From Armatimonas rosea (GTDB taxonomy: Bacteria > Armatimonadota > Armatimonadia > Armatimonadales > Armatimonadaceae): a stretch of DNA of 64,000 bases. This document shows positions 35,275-43,199 of the stretch, in pieces. The stretch spans positions 372,001-436,000 of the forward strand of contig NZ_JACHGW010000004.1 of assembly GCF_014202505.1 (NCBI RefSeq), in the 5' to 3' direction. The position numbers and the translations under genes are program-made. Numbering within the stretch: position 1 is the first letter of the stretch; each line of letters begins with the position of its first letter. Below the pieces are notes generated by a model that saw nothing but the letters and a program-made list of their open reading frames with translations, had not been told where the DNA came from and searched no databases.

Positions 35275-36768
35275 ATGCACCGATTTGTCGCGGCTCTTTT
35301 TGCTCTCTTGCTCACCCTGCCCAGCCTGGCACAGGCGCCCCGCCCGACCGAGACAGGCGGCGGACTCTACTTCGGAATCTTCCTCAAAGACACCAAGCTA
35401 GGCCACCTGCACCAGGAGCTCGACAGCAAGGCACGCTACAAAGGCAAGCCCTCCACCAAGCTCACGGCGCGCTCGGCGATGAACATCAAGATGCTGGGCG
35501 CGAACGGCAATATCACCACGTCGGAGGTGGTCTACCTCGACCCCAAGACCGGCGCGACCCTCGCGGAGGAGACCCGCACCGAGGCATCAGGGCGCGTGAC
35601 CGAGGTCAAGGCGACCTACACCAAGGACTCCGTGAGCTTTACCGCCGAGATCCAGGGCACCAAGAAGTCCGGGACCCTGCGCCTCAAGCCCGGCGAGGTC
35701 TTCCTCCGCGACCCCTCCGACATGCCCGGAAGCAAGCCGGTTCCTGGCACCCGCTCCAAGGGCAAGACCTTCTCCCCCGACACCCAGACCCTCGTGGACA
35801 TGGAGACCGTGGTTGGGGAGAAAGAGCCGATTGTCGTGGCGAACCGGACGGTCTCAGCTTACAAGATTCAGGCGGTTGGTCCCGTTCCGTCCACGGTCTA
35901 TGTCGATGACGAAGGGGAGATCTTACTGGCCCAGGTCGCGCTGGGGATCGAGATTCGGCGGCTTCCCAAAGAGGCCGCGCTCGCCCCGGAGGGCAAGAGT
36001 GTCGACTTGGCAGACAGTATCGGCACACGCCCCACGGGAGTATCGCTGGAGAAGGTTGCCCGCACCTCCCACCACGCGGTCTACGAGCTGGGGCACGTAA
36101 CTCGCCCGCTGCCCCCCAGTGACTCGGTCCAGCGCTGGGAGGAGCTCCCGGTCGCCGGAGCGGAGAAGGGCGAGAAGACCCTCAAGGTGACGGTCACGCC
36201 CCCGCTCTTGCCCACGACACCGACCGTGAAGCTCTTTGCCCAGCCCAGCCAGGCACCCGAGCGGCTCCGGCGCTATCTCAAGGCGACCGAGTACGTCCCC
36301 AGCGAGGACGCGTCGTTTGTGGCCCTTGCCCGCAAGGTGATCGGGAGCCAGACCGATGCCGCTCGCGTGGCGCAGCTCCTCGCCGAGCACACCTACAAGA
36401 CCATCAAGGCCGACCCGAGCATCCTCGCGGTCCGCACCGCCAACGACATTCGCAAGGACCCGCGCGGGGTCTGCCGGGACTACACCACCTACTTCACCAC
36501 ACTCGCCCGTGCCGTGGGGCTCCCGACCAAGCAGTGCACCGGAGTCGCCTATGCCAATGGGCTCTTTCTCTACCACGCCTGGCCCGAGGTCTGGGTGGGC
36601 ACGGATGCAAGCGGCAACGACCTCTGGGTGGCGCTGGAGGTGACCTGGGGTGCGCCCTTTGCCGATGCCACGCACCTCAAGCTCACCGAGGGCGAGATCA
36701 CCGATGTGAGCAGTATCGCCGCGGATATGGGCCGCTACAGCATCAAGGTCGTTGAGGTGCGCGAGTGA
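35275..36768 (+). CDS. Secreted transglutaminase-like protein
   Basis: The 497-residue protein has a signal peptide (MHRFVAALFALLLTLPSLAQ) and a C-terminal transglutaminase-like domain: Cys400 in GVCRDYT and His434 in YHAWPEVWV. The third catalytic position, normally Asp in DPTWG, is Glu455 here (LEVTWG). The region 30-300 is a beta-rich domain of unknown type. Such proteins may act as proteases or cross-linking enzymes outside the cytoplasm, but bacterial members are poorly characterised. Its TGA overlaps the GTG of aroE. Confidence 0.82.
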   Translation: MHRFVAALFALLLTLPSLAQAPRPTETGGGLYFGIFLKDTKLGHLHQELDSKARYKGKPSTKLTARSAMNIKMLGANGNITTSEVVYLDPKTGATLAEETRTEASGRVTEVKATYTKDSVSFTAEIQGTKKSGTLRLKPGEVFLRDPSDMPGSKPVPGTRSKGKTFSPDTQTLVDMETVVGEKEPIVVANRTVSAYKIQAVGPVPSTVYVDDEGEILLAQVALGIEIRRLPKEAALAPEGKSVDLADSIGTRPTGVSLEKVARTSHHAVYELGHVTRPLPPSDSVQRWEELPVAGAEKGEKTLKVTVTPPLLPTTPTVKLFAQPSQAPERLRRYLKATEYVPSEDASFVALARKVIGSQTDAARVAQLLAEHTYKTIKADPSILAVRTANDIRKDPRGVCRDYTTYFTTLARAVGLPTKQCTGVAYANGLFLYHAWPEVWVGTDASGNDLWVALEVTWGAPFADATHLKLTEGEITDVSSIAADMGRYSIKVVEVRE

Positions 36769-37601
36769 CCCTCCACGGGACAACCAAGGTCTGTGCAGTC
36801 TGGGGGTGGCCGGTCAAGCACTCTGCGTCGCCCGCCATGCACAACGCCGCCTTCCAGGCCCTGGAGCTGGACTATGTCTATGTCCCCTTCGCGGTCGCCC
36901 CGGACGATCTAAAAGCGGCGGTCGCGGGGGTGCGTGCGCTGGGGCTCGTGGGGGTCAATGTGACAGTCCCCCATAAAGAGAAGGTCGGGGAGTTCCTCGA
37001 TGGCCTCACCGAGCGGGCCGCACGCCTAGGGGCGGTCAACACGCTCTTCTGGAACGACGGCCAGCTCTGGGGAGACTCAACCGACGGTCCTGGCTTTCTT
37101 GAAGCGCTTCCCTCCTCCCCCGAGCCTGGCAGTGAGGCGGTCGTGCTGGGCGCGGGGGGCAGTGCACGGGCAGTCGTGGATGCCCTGGTCCAGAGCGGGG
37201 TGCGCGTCTCCATCGCCAACCGGACCCTGGCACGCGCCGAGGAGCTCGCTGAGCGCTTCGGTGCCCACGCAGTCTTGCCTCTGGAAGAGACGCCCCTCCG
37301 CACCGCCCTGAAGAGCGCCTCCCTCCTGGTCAATACCACCAGTATCGGGATGTATCCCAACGACAGCGACTGTCCGCCGCTCACCGACGACTCCTTCCAC
37401 CGTGGGCTCTCGGTGATGGACTTGATCTACAACCCACGCCAGACCCAGCTCCTAAGACGCGCCAACCGCTGGGGCTGCGACACCCAGAATGGCCTTGAGA
37501 TGCTGGTCCAGCAAGGTGCCATCTCGTTTCGTCGGTGGACCGGCTACGATCCCCCCACCGAGATCATGCGCAAGGCTGTGCAGCTCCAATACCAACGATG
37601 A
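36765..37601 (+). CDS. aroE: Shikimate dehydrogenase
   Basis: The 278-residue protein is a typical AroE: WPVKHSASPAMHNAAFQALE at the shikimate site, NVTVPHKEKV with catalytic Lys71, STDGPGF with Asp107, and the NADP loop GAGGSARAV followed by ANRTLARAEEL. It reduces 3-dehydroshikimate to shikimate in aromatic amino acid synthesis. The GTG start overlaps the preceding stop (GTGA), so expression is coupled to the transglutaminase-like gene, which looks accidental in function. The gene behind it overlaps by four bases. Confidence 0.95.
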   Translation: MTLHGTTKVCAVWGWPVKHSASPAMHNAAFQALELDYVYVPFAVAPDDLKAAVAGVRALGLVGVNVTVPHKEKVGEFLDGLTERAARLGAVNTLFWNDGQLWGDSTDGPGFLEALPSSPEPGSEAVVLGAGGSARAVVDALVQSGVRVSIANRTLARAEELAERFGAHAVLPLEETPLRTALKSASLLVNTTSIGMYPNDSDCPPLTDDSFHRGLSVMDLIYNPRQTQLLRRANRWGCDTQNGLEMLVQQGAISFRRWTGYDPPTEIMRKAVQLQYQR

Positions 37602-38266
37602 ACAACCTCAACGATCGCTTTCTGACCTTTCTCGACGACGAAAAACATGTCCCGGATCGCCGACCTGTCTGGGGGATGCTGGCTATCGTCGGTGGCCTCC
37701 TAACACTGCTCCTGGGGGTGGCCACCGCGCTCCTCTGGCGGCGGCTGTTCGCTGCGCCGCTTTTTCCCTTGGGGATCTGGCTGGGGTGCTGGGGGTGCTG
37801 GCAGCTCCTCACGCGCCAGCGCGACCGGTGGCTCGCACGGCGTGTCCGGGAGATCGCCGAGACCGGCCAGCGCGTCAACGGCTATCTCGTCCGTGCCAGC
37901 GACTCGCTCTACCGCCCCGGCTCCCAGGCGCAGCCCTGCCAGGTGCTCATCAGCTTCCAGAACGAGGTTGCCAGCGACGCGGAGTACATGCAGTACCTCG
38001 CCCAGCGCTGGGCGGAGAAGACCCCTAGCCGGGAGCGCAGACGCCGCTACCGCCGTGTCAAGCTCCCGCACTCCCTAACCGACGGCTCGACCGTGTACTG
38101 CTGCGATCTGTTTGTTCACCCGGGCCTTCTAGCATCGGGCTACCTCACCAGCTCGGTGCTCCCCTGCCTAGCCGAGCCCGGCGATCAAGGCGGGCTCGAG
38201 CTGGTTCCCTACTGGCTCCTCTTTCCCTATGTTGAGGTTCCGCAGGGCCAGCGCCAGCGGCTCTAG
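37598..38266 (+). CDS. Hypothetical membrane protein
   Basis: The 222-residue protein has two close hydrophobic segments (about residues 27-50 and 52-70), then a soluble domain from residue 75 with RVNGYLVRASDSLYRPG and QVLISFQNEVASDAEYMQ. The ATG overlaps the aroE stop (ATGA). The soluble part reads like a small beta-barrel behind a membrane anchor, but I recognise no family. It converges with the YcxB-like gene, only 5 bases apart. Confidence 0.65.
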   Translation: MNNLNDRFLTFLDDEKHVPDRRPVWGMLAIVGGLLTLLLGVATALLWRRLFAAPLFPLGIWLGCWGCWQLLTRQRDRWLARRVREIAETGQRVNGYLVRASDSLYRPGSQAQPCQVLISFQNEVASDAEYMQYLAQRWAEKTPSRERRRRYRRVKLPHSLTDGSTVYCCDLFVHPGLLASGYLTSSVLPCLAEPGDQGGLELVPYWLLFPYVEVPQGQRQRL

Positions 38267-38271
38267 AGCGC

Positions 38272-38742
38272 CTAGCCCACCGCCTGCCGAATCCCCCAGA
38301 CACTGTTGCGGATCAGCTCCTGCCGAAATGCCGCACAGGCCTCCGGGGTCGGGAAGGCACGCCGAGGAATGATCAGCACCCCCTGGGGATCGAAGGGCAG
38401 GTAGAGGTTGTGCTCGTCCTCTTCAAACGGCTGGCAGGCAGCCCAGAAGATCAGCCGTCGGTGGCGCGGTGAGTGCACCCGAATTCCATCGACTTCCAGT
38501 GTCACACTGCGCACTCCCAGCACCTCTTCCGGGATCTTCTTCTCCGGCTGGAGGGCGAGCACCAGTGCTCCCACCGCGAGCCAGAAAAAGAACGCCGGGG
38601 ACTGCCAGGCCCCCAAGCCCGCCGAGAGCGCTCCCGCCGCGACCAGCCACCACCACTTCGACGCGGACTGTGGCCGGGTCCGGTCAACACGCTCGTTCCA
38701 GGTGAGGATATCGTCTTCGCGAAGGCTATAGGTTATCGTCAT
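38272..38742 (-). CDS. YcxB-like membrane protein
   Basis: The 156-residue protein starts MTITYSLREDDILTWNERVD, has two hydrophobic segments (about residues 30-62), and a C-terminal domain ending FDPQGVLIIPRRAFPTPEAC. This matches the YcxB-like plan: two helices and then a small beta-domain ending in an IPRRAF motif. The function of this family is unknown. I chose ATG 38742 over 38763 because family members begin near this methionine. Confidence 0.75.
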   Translation of the reverse strand: MTITYSLREDDILTWNERVDRTRPQSASKWWWLVAAGALSAGLGAWQSPAFFFWLAVGALVLALQPEKKIPEEVLGVRSVTLEVDGIRVHSPRHRRLIFWAACQPFEEDEHNLYLPFDPQGVLIIPRRAFPTPEACAAFRQELIRNSVWGIRQAVG

Positions 38743-38814
38743 TCTGCTAGGTAGCGTTTGCAAGACTCGCGCCAGAGTAGCGAGAAATTTTCGCGGAGCT
38801 CGCGGCGCTCTCTA

Positions 38815-38839
38815 GTCCCCCCGCTCCAACCGGGGGGAC
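38815..38839. terminator. Hairpin between divergent genes
   Basis: GTCCCCCC (38815-38822) and GGGGGGAC (38832-38839) form a perfect 8-bp stem. There is no T-run, and both neighbouring genes start away from it, so its role may be other than termination. Confidence 0.4.
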
Positions 38840-38858
38840 AAACGCCAGGGGAAAAGGC

Positions 38859-38887
38859 TAGACAGACCCGCCAATTTCCTGCATACT
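38859..38887 (+). promoter_or_regulatory. Predicted promoter, leaderless PhyH gene
   Basis: TAGACA (38859-38864) and CATACT (38882-38887) are 17 bases apart. The -10 box ends six bases before ATG 38894, so the transcript should start at the start codon. Confidence 0.55.
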
Positions 38888-38893
38888 AACACC

Positions 38894-39730
38894 ATGCTCA
38901 CTGAAGAACAGGTCGCGTCTTTCCGCGAAAACGGCTACTTGAACTACGGGCTGGTGCTAACCCCGGAGCAGACCGCCGAGCTCCGTGATGCGCTCGCCCG
39001 CTGCAAGGCAGGAAGCTCACCACAGGCCGCCGAGTCCAACCGCAATATTTCCTGGGGGAAAGAGAAGGGCTTCGTGGTCACCCAGATTGTCAATATGTTC
39101 CAGGCGGAGGAGGCGTTTCGGCGGCACCTCTACAACGAGAAGATTGTCCAGATGGTCGCCCAGCTGATCGGGACCGACACCGTGCGGGTCTGGCACGACC
39201 AGATGCAGGAGAAGCCCGCGCTCGTCGGCGGCCCGACCACCTGGCACCAGGACCACCCCTACTGGCCAATCATCCAGCCCGCCGATCTGGTGAGCGCCTG
39301 GGTCGCGCTTGAAGACGCCGACGAGGCCAATGGCTGTATGAGCATGGTGACCGGAAGCCACAAGTGGGGGCCGAAGAACGGCGGCACGATCGGCACCATC
39401 ACCGACGAGAGCGATCCCCATGTCTGGGGCCCGGACTACAAGCCAGAGTGGATCCCCGAGGGTGAGAGCGTCAAGGTGGTCTCCCAGCCCGTGAAGGCCG
39501 GCGGCGTGGTCTTCCACCACTGCCTCACCTGGCACGGCGCGCCGGTCAACCGCACCGAGCGCCCCCGCCCGGCGATTGCGGTCCACTATATGCCCGGCTG
39601 GACCCGCTACGAGAAAGAGCCCGGCCGTGAGCACCTGGTCGAGCACCATATCACGGTCCAGCCCGGCGAGGAGCTCAAGGGCGACTTCTTCCCCACCGTG
39701 ATGGAGAATGGCGTGGTGCTCAAGCCGTAG
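38894..39730 (+). CDS. Phytanoyl-CoA dioxygenase (PhyH) family protein
   Basis: The 278-residue protein starts MLTEEQVASFRENGYLNYGL and has the Fe(II)/2-oxoglutarate site: TWHQDHPYWPI (His and Asp) and FHHCLTWHGAPVNRT (His, then Arg in RPRPAIAVHYM). It is a typical environmental PhyH paralogue with unknown small-molecule substrate. It is transcribed alone from a clear promoter without leader; the R1 copy at 39735 follows directly behind its stop. Confidence 0.9.
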   Translation: MLTEEQVASFRENGYLNYGLVLTPEQTAELRDALARCKAGSSPQAAESNRNISWGKEKGFVVTQIVNMFQAEEAFRRHLYNEKIVQMVAQLIGTDTVRVWHDQMQEKPALVGGPTTWHQDHPYWPIIQPADLVSAWVALEDADEANGCMSMVTGSHKWGPKNGGTIGTITDESDPHVWGPDYKPEWIPEGESVKVVSQPVKAGGVVFHHCLTWHGAPVNRTERPRPAIAVHYMPGWTRYEKEPGREHLVEHHITVQPGEELKGDFFPTVMENGVVLKP

Positions 39731-39734
39731 GTAT

Positions 39735-39806
39735 CCCTCCCCGTATTGGCACCCCCGGGCCCCTCCCTTCGCTTGAAACCCAACTTCGTTGGGACGAAGG
39801 GAGGGG
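39735..39806 (-). repeat. R1 repeat, long form
   Basis: On the minus strand: outer arms CCCTCCCTTCG/CGAAGGGAGGG, inner hairpin CCCAAC-GAA-GTTGGG with TTTCAAG behind it, then GGGGG and GGGGAGGG tails. The inner stem differs from that of 34245 by paired changes, with the GAA loop kept. Confidence 0.8.
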
Positions 39807-39819
39807 AGACGAGGAGAGT

Positions 39820-40620
39820 CTACGGCCAGGTGAAGATATCGAGGGGGTCGGTGAGCTGCCAGGCGACCGTGCGTGCATCGACCCTCTCTACTCCCGTGGC
39901 CTTCGCGAGGCGATCCGCCCGCGCGGAGTAGGCCCACTCCACCGTAACTGTCAGCGGCAGGGGGAGCGCAAAGGAAGGAGCTTCTTTGGCACCTTTCACT
40001 GCCGCAGCAATCTCGCGCCGAATCGCCGCACGCACCTCCTCGACCGCATATAGCTCACAGGTCTCCCAGCCCGTGCCGCGCTTGGTGGGCGTGGTCCGCG
40101 CGTGGGGAAACTGCCGCTTGACTTCCGCGCAGCAAGCCTCGTCGCCGCTGACGTAGACCAAGGGAACCCCAAATGCCCCCGCGTAGAGCGCCAGCTGGCC
40201 TAGCTCGCCGTACTCCACGCCATTCACCGAGAAGCGGCACAGCTCCTTAGGAACCTGCGTGTGGTCGAGAAACCCGTGGAGTGTCCCCGCCATCGCGTGC
40301 TGCCCGACCATCGCGACACAATGGACGCTCGCATCCAGGCCCTCCCAGCGCACCGGCTTGCGGCTCGCGATCCAGCAGCGGGTCGCCCGTGGGTCGAGTG
40401 CCGCCGTGAAGCCCTGGTTGCGGTTGCGCCCATGCCCATCCACGACACGCACCTCAGTCGCGCCCGCATCAAACGCCCCCGCAATCGCCGCGTTGGTGTC
40501 CGCCGTGAGTTGCTCACGACCATAGAGATACTCCGGCGCATTATCATCGGGATGATAGCACTGGTCCCAGTGATCCACCCCCGCGAGCCCCTCCATATCG
40601 GTGCAAATCCAGACAATCAC
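39820..40620 (-). CDS. M55-family D-aminopeptidase (DppA-like)
   Basis: The 266-residue protein matches M55 peptidases, zinc enzymes that free N-terminal D-amino acids such as D-Ala from D-Ala peptides. The likely ligands are Asp8 and Glu10 (TDMEG), His63 (DGHGRN), His108 (GQHAMAG) and Glu136 (NGVEYGELG), at the expected spacing. I chose GTG 40620, which overlaps the upstream stop (GTGA) and puts TDMEG near the N-terminus as usual; the ATG at 40653 would lie in the previous gene. It could recycle murein-derived D-peptides. Confidence 0.87.
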   Translation of the reverse strand: MIVWICTDMEGLAGVDHWDQCYHPDDNAPEYLYGREQLTADTNAAIAGAFDAGATEVRVVDGHGRNRNQGFTAALDPRATRCWIASRKPVRWEGLDASVHCVAMVGQHAMAGTLHGFLDHTQVPKELCRFSVNGVEYGELGQLALYAGAFGVPLVYVSGDEACCAEVKRQFPHARTTPTKRGTGWETCELYAVEEVRAAIRREIAAAVKGAKEAPSFALPLPLTVTVEWAYSARADRLAKATGVERVDARTVAWQLTDPLDIFTWP

Positions 40621-42197
40621 AAAGGCGCACTCCCGTTCGATGGTCTCTCCCACTCCTGAAGCGCTTTCTCTGCCGCCTCCCGAACCATGGGATCGCGATC
40701 CTTCCGTGCCGCTTTCAGAACCGGATACGCACGAGGCTCCCGGACAATGGCTGCAAAGTCAATGGAGGTAGCACGATCCAGCGCTTCCCCCCGTGTGAGG
40801 TCTTTGTAGAGCTGATCCTGAGCCGCCCGATCTCCCAACGCAGCAAGCGCTCCCACAATAGCTCTACCAGTCACGATAGTGTTGTTACCAACCTGCTTCC
40901 AAGCGATTCTTAACGCCGGAGCAAACTCAACACGCTGTTGACGCGCAATCATCTGGTAGGGCTCATCTCCCCAGTACGGATAGACCACCTTCACGCGCTC
41001 GATTAACCAGTGGGTAGCTTTAGGATCACGCGCCGCTGCCAGCTCGGTCTGTGCCTCAGCGTAGTAGCCACACTTCGGATCGAGCGTCCCTCGTCTACAG
41101 ATTGCCAGGAGATCGGCAGGCTGGTACTTAACAAGCCCACGAAAGGCCCAGACTTGGCTGACACTATAGGTGTCTGCGAGTGCTTTCTTGAGGAGAGGGA
41201 TTGCCGGTTTCCCCCCACGCTCCGCAAGGTTACGGATGTATATATACCGCACATCTTCGTTGGAATGATGCAGGAGTTCGGGATGAGCAAGTAAATACGA
41301 AGGCTCCTCCCGTTCACAGAGCGCCTTTAGGGCTTCGTCGTGGATTACTTTATTTTTGTGCTGCTCCAGCTGGTGCCATGCCGCAAGAATCTGCTTCGCT
41401 TCGGGAACCTTTCGGGGTGGGTCTGTGAAAAGATACTCGTCTTTGTCGATACTCTCCAGCGCGGCTAAACACGCGAGTTGCCCCACCTGGGTGTGCTTTG
41501 GCACGAGCTTCAAGACGAGGGGGATGGCCTCCGCTGGCCGAAGCACTGCCAGCGCTCCCAGCGCGGCCGTCTGCTCCTCACCGGTGGTTTGGAGCGCACG
41601 ACGCACCTCGGGAAGAAGCTCCCCCAAGCGGTAGCGACCGATCTGCCAGAGAGCATAGGGGCGCTCTCTGACGTCGGCCAGGCGTCGTCGAGCAACGAAG
41701 ACCAACATACTCCGGAGTGCCTGGAGACGGGGCGGAGTTAGCGGAACAGGCCCTCCCGTCGCAACGGAGTAAACGAACGTCTCCCCCAGCGTGTTGCCGA
41801 CAAAGCCCAAGGTCGCTCCCTGTTCGAGAAACGTGAAGTGCTCGTGGGAGACCCACTGGATCGAGGATATGGAGTGGCCCGCTCTCAGAATCTGGTCTTG
41901 GGTGAGAATCTCCTCCAGCGTGTAGCGCCGTAGGAGCTTCCCTCCTGGTCCCAGAAACGCCAAGACATAGCCATAGCCCGTTCCACCGTGGCAGTCACAG
42001 AGCACGACATACTTACCATCGTCGCGAACCAGCGCCCGGATCGGGGCGGAGCGCTGGGGGCTGGGAATGCTCCACAGACGAACCCCATCACACTGGTGCA
42101 GAGAGAGGACATAGGCATCCTTCCCAGCCTCAACGCGCAAGACAAACCGGCGATTTGCCGACCAGTGTTCCTTTTGTGGCGCCCCCCAACTATCCAT
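40617..42197 (-). CDS. HEAT-repeat protein with beta-propeller-like N-terminus
   Basis: The 526-residue protein has an N-terminal region (1-165) with WD/propeller-like stretches (KYVVLCDCHGGTGYGYVLAF) and a C-terminal region (from about 180) of HEAT-like helical repeats (AIPLLKKALADTYSVSQVWA, YPVLKAARKDRDPMVREAAE). No signal peptide or enzyme motif is seen; it is probably a scaffold. GGAGG precedes ATG 42197. It overlaps the D-aminopeptidase gene by four bases, so both are translated from one mRNA. Confidence 0.72.
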   Translation of the reverse strand: MDSWGAPQKEHWSANRRFVLRVEAGKDAYVLSLHQCDGVRLWSIPSPQRSAPIRALVRDDGKYVVLCDCHGGTGYGYVLAFLGPGGKLLRRYTLEEILTQDQILRAGHSISSIQWVSHEHFTFLEQGATLGFVGNTLGETFVYSVATGGPVPLTPPRLQALRSMLVFVARRRLADVRERPYALWQIGRYRLGELLPEVRRALQTTGEEQTAALGALAVLRPAEAIPLVLKLVPKHTQVGQLACLAALESIDKDEYLFTDPPRKVPEAKQILAAWHQLEQHKNKVIHDEALKALCEREEPSYLLAHPELLHHSNEDVRYIYIRNLAERGGKPAIPLLKKALADTYSVSQVWAFRGLVKYQPADLLAICRRGTLDPKCGYYAEAQTELAAARDPKATHWLIERVKVVYPYWGDEPYQMIARQQRVEFAPALRIAWKQVGNNTIVTGRAIVGALAALGDRAAQDQLYKDLTRGEALDRATSIDFAAIVREPRAYPVLKAARKDRDPMVREAAEKALQEWERPSNGSAPL

Positions 42198-42211
42198 AGG
42201 AACTCCCTCCC

Positions 42212-42262
42212 AGGCCCATTCATGGGTCTTGCCGCAACAGCGGGCCGCTTTAGCCGCCCGTC
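42212..42262 (-). repeat. R2 two-hairpin repeat
   Basis: On the minus strand: hairpin 1 CGGGCGGCTAAAGCGGCCCG (42241-42260), linker CTGTTGCGGCAAGA, hairpin 2 CCCA-TGAA-TGGG (42215-42226). Except for the second stem it equals the copy at 30849. Confidence 0.85.
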
Positions 42263-42278
42263 TGTGAAACGTTGCCCG

Positions 42279-43052
42279 TTATTCCGGCGTGACGTACGCC
42301 GCCGTGATGCCACCGTCCACCAGGAAGGTCGCGCCGGTGGTGAACGACGCCTCGTCGGAGGCGAGGAAGAGGGCGGCGTTGGCGATCTCGACGGCCTCCC
42401 CGAAGCGGCCCATGGGGATGTGCACGAGGCGGCGCTGGCGCTTCTCCTCCGTGTTGAGGTACTTCATCAGCAGCTCGGTGCGGAGCGGGCCGGGGCAGAG
42501 GGCATTGACCCGGATTCCCTCACGGGCATGGATGGTCGCCAGCTCACGGGTCATGGAGAGCACCGCCCCCTTGCTGGCCGTGTAGGCAAGCTGGGGAGTC
42601 GCGGCCCCGAGGACGGCCACAAACGACGCCGTATTGATGATCGAGCCGCCACCCGCCCGCCGGATCGCGGGGATGCCGTACTTGCACCCAAAGAAGACCC
42701 CCTTGACATTCACGTCGAAGGTCAGGTCCCAGACACTCTCCTCGGTCGTCTCCGCGTTGTCGTCGTCGGCGTGGGAGATGCCCGCGTTGTTGAAGAGAAT
42801 GTGGAGCGCCCCGTAGGTCTCCTCAGCGAGGGCGACCATCGCGGCGGAGTCGGCGGCTTTGGAGACATCGGCACGGGTGGCAATCGCCTCCCCGCCTTGC
42901 TTCTTCACCAGTCCGACCGTCTCCTCGGCGGCGGCCAGATTCAGGTCCACCACGACGATCTTCGCGCCCTCTTGGGCAAAACGGAGGGCGGCTTGCCGCC
43001 CAATTCCTGAACCCGCGCCGGTAATCAGCGCTACTTTTCCTGCTAAACGCAT
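42279..43052 (-). CDS. Short-chain dehydrogenase/reductase
   Basis: The 257-residue SDR has TGAGSGIGRQ at residues 11-20, VVDLNL (acidic residue after strand 2, suggesting NAD), NNAGISHAD, and the catalytic YTASK. The end TGATFLVDGGITAAYV is usual for glucose- or polyol-dehydrogenase-like members. It is the last gene of a minus-strand cluster with Gfo/Idh, aldehyde dehydrogenase and glutamine-synthetase-like genes, 147 bases behind the last. The substrate is unknown. Confidence 0.87.
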   Translation of the reverse strand: MRLAGKVALITGAGSGIGRQAALRFAQEGAKIVVVDLNLAAAEETVGLVKKQGGEAIATRADVSKAADSAAMVALAEETYGALHILFNNAGISHADDDNAETTEESVWDLTFDVNVKGVFFGCKYGIPAIRRAGGGSIINTASFVAVLGAATPQLAYTASKGAVLSMTRELATIHAREGIRVNALCPGPLRTELLMKYLNTEEKRQRRLVHIPMGRFGEAVEIANAALFLASDEASFTTGATFLVDGGITAAYVTPE

Positions 43053-43064
43053 CTCTCAAACCTT

Positions 43065-43197
43065 TCTTCCCCGGGCCTCAGGAACGAGGCGGGCTCCGGG
43101 CTTCGCCCTACTGGCCTTTGGCCACAAAGTCGCTCCGCGACATCGTGGCGGGACGCCAGAAGCGAAGCGAGTGCCCCTCGTTCATGAGGGGCTCCGC
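43065..43197. repeat. Intergenic stretch of short palindromes
   Basis: The spacer between the SDR and the GS-like gene is a row of small hairpins, including GGGCTTCGCCC, TGGCCTTTGGCCA, GTCGCTCCGCGAC and CCCCTCGTTCATGAGGGG. No gene is seen. It may hold a terminator for the GS-like gene. Confidence 0.5.
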
Positions 43198-43199
43198 GA

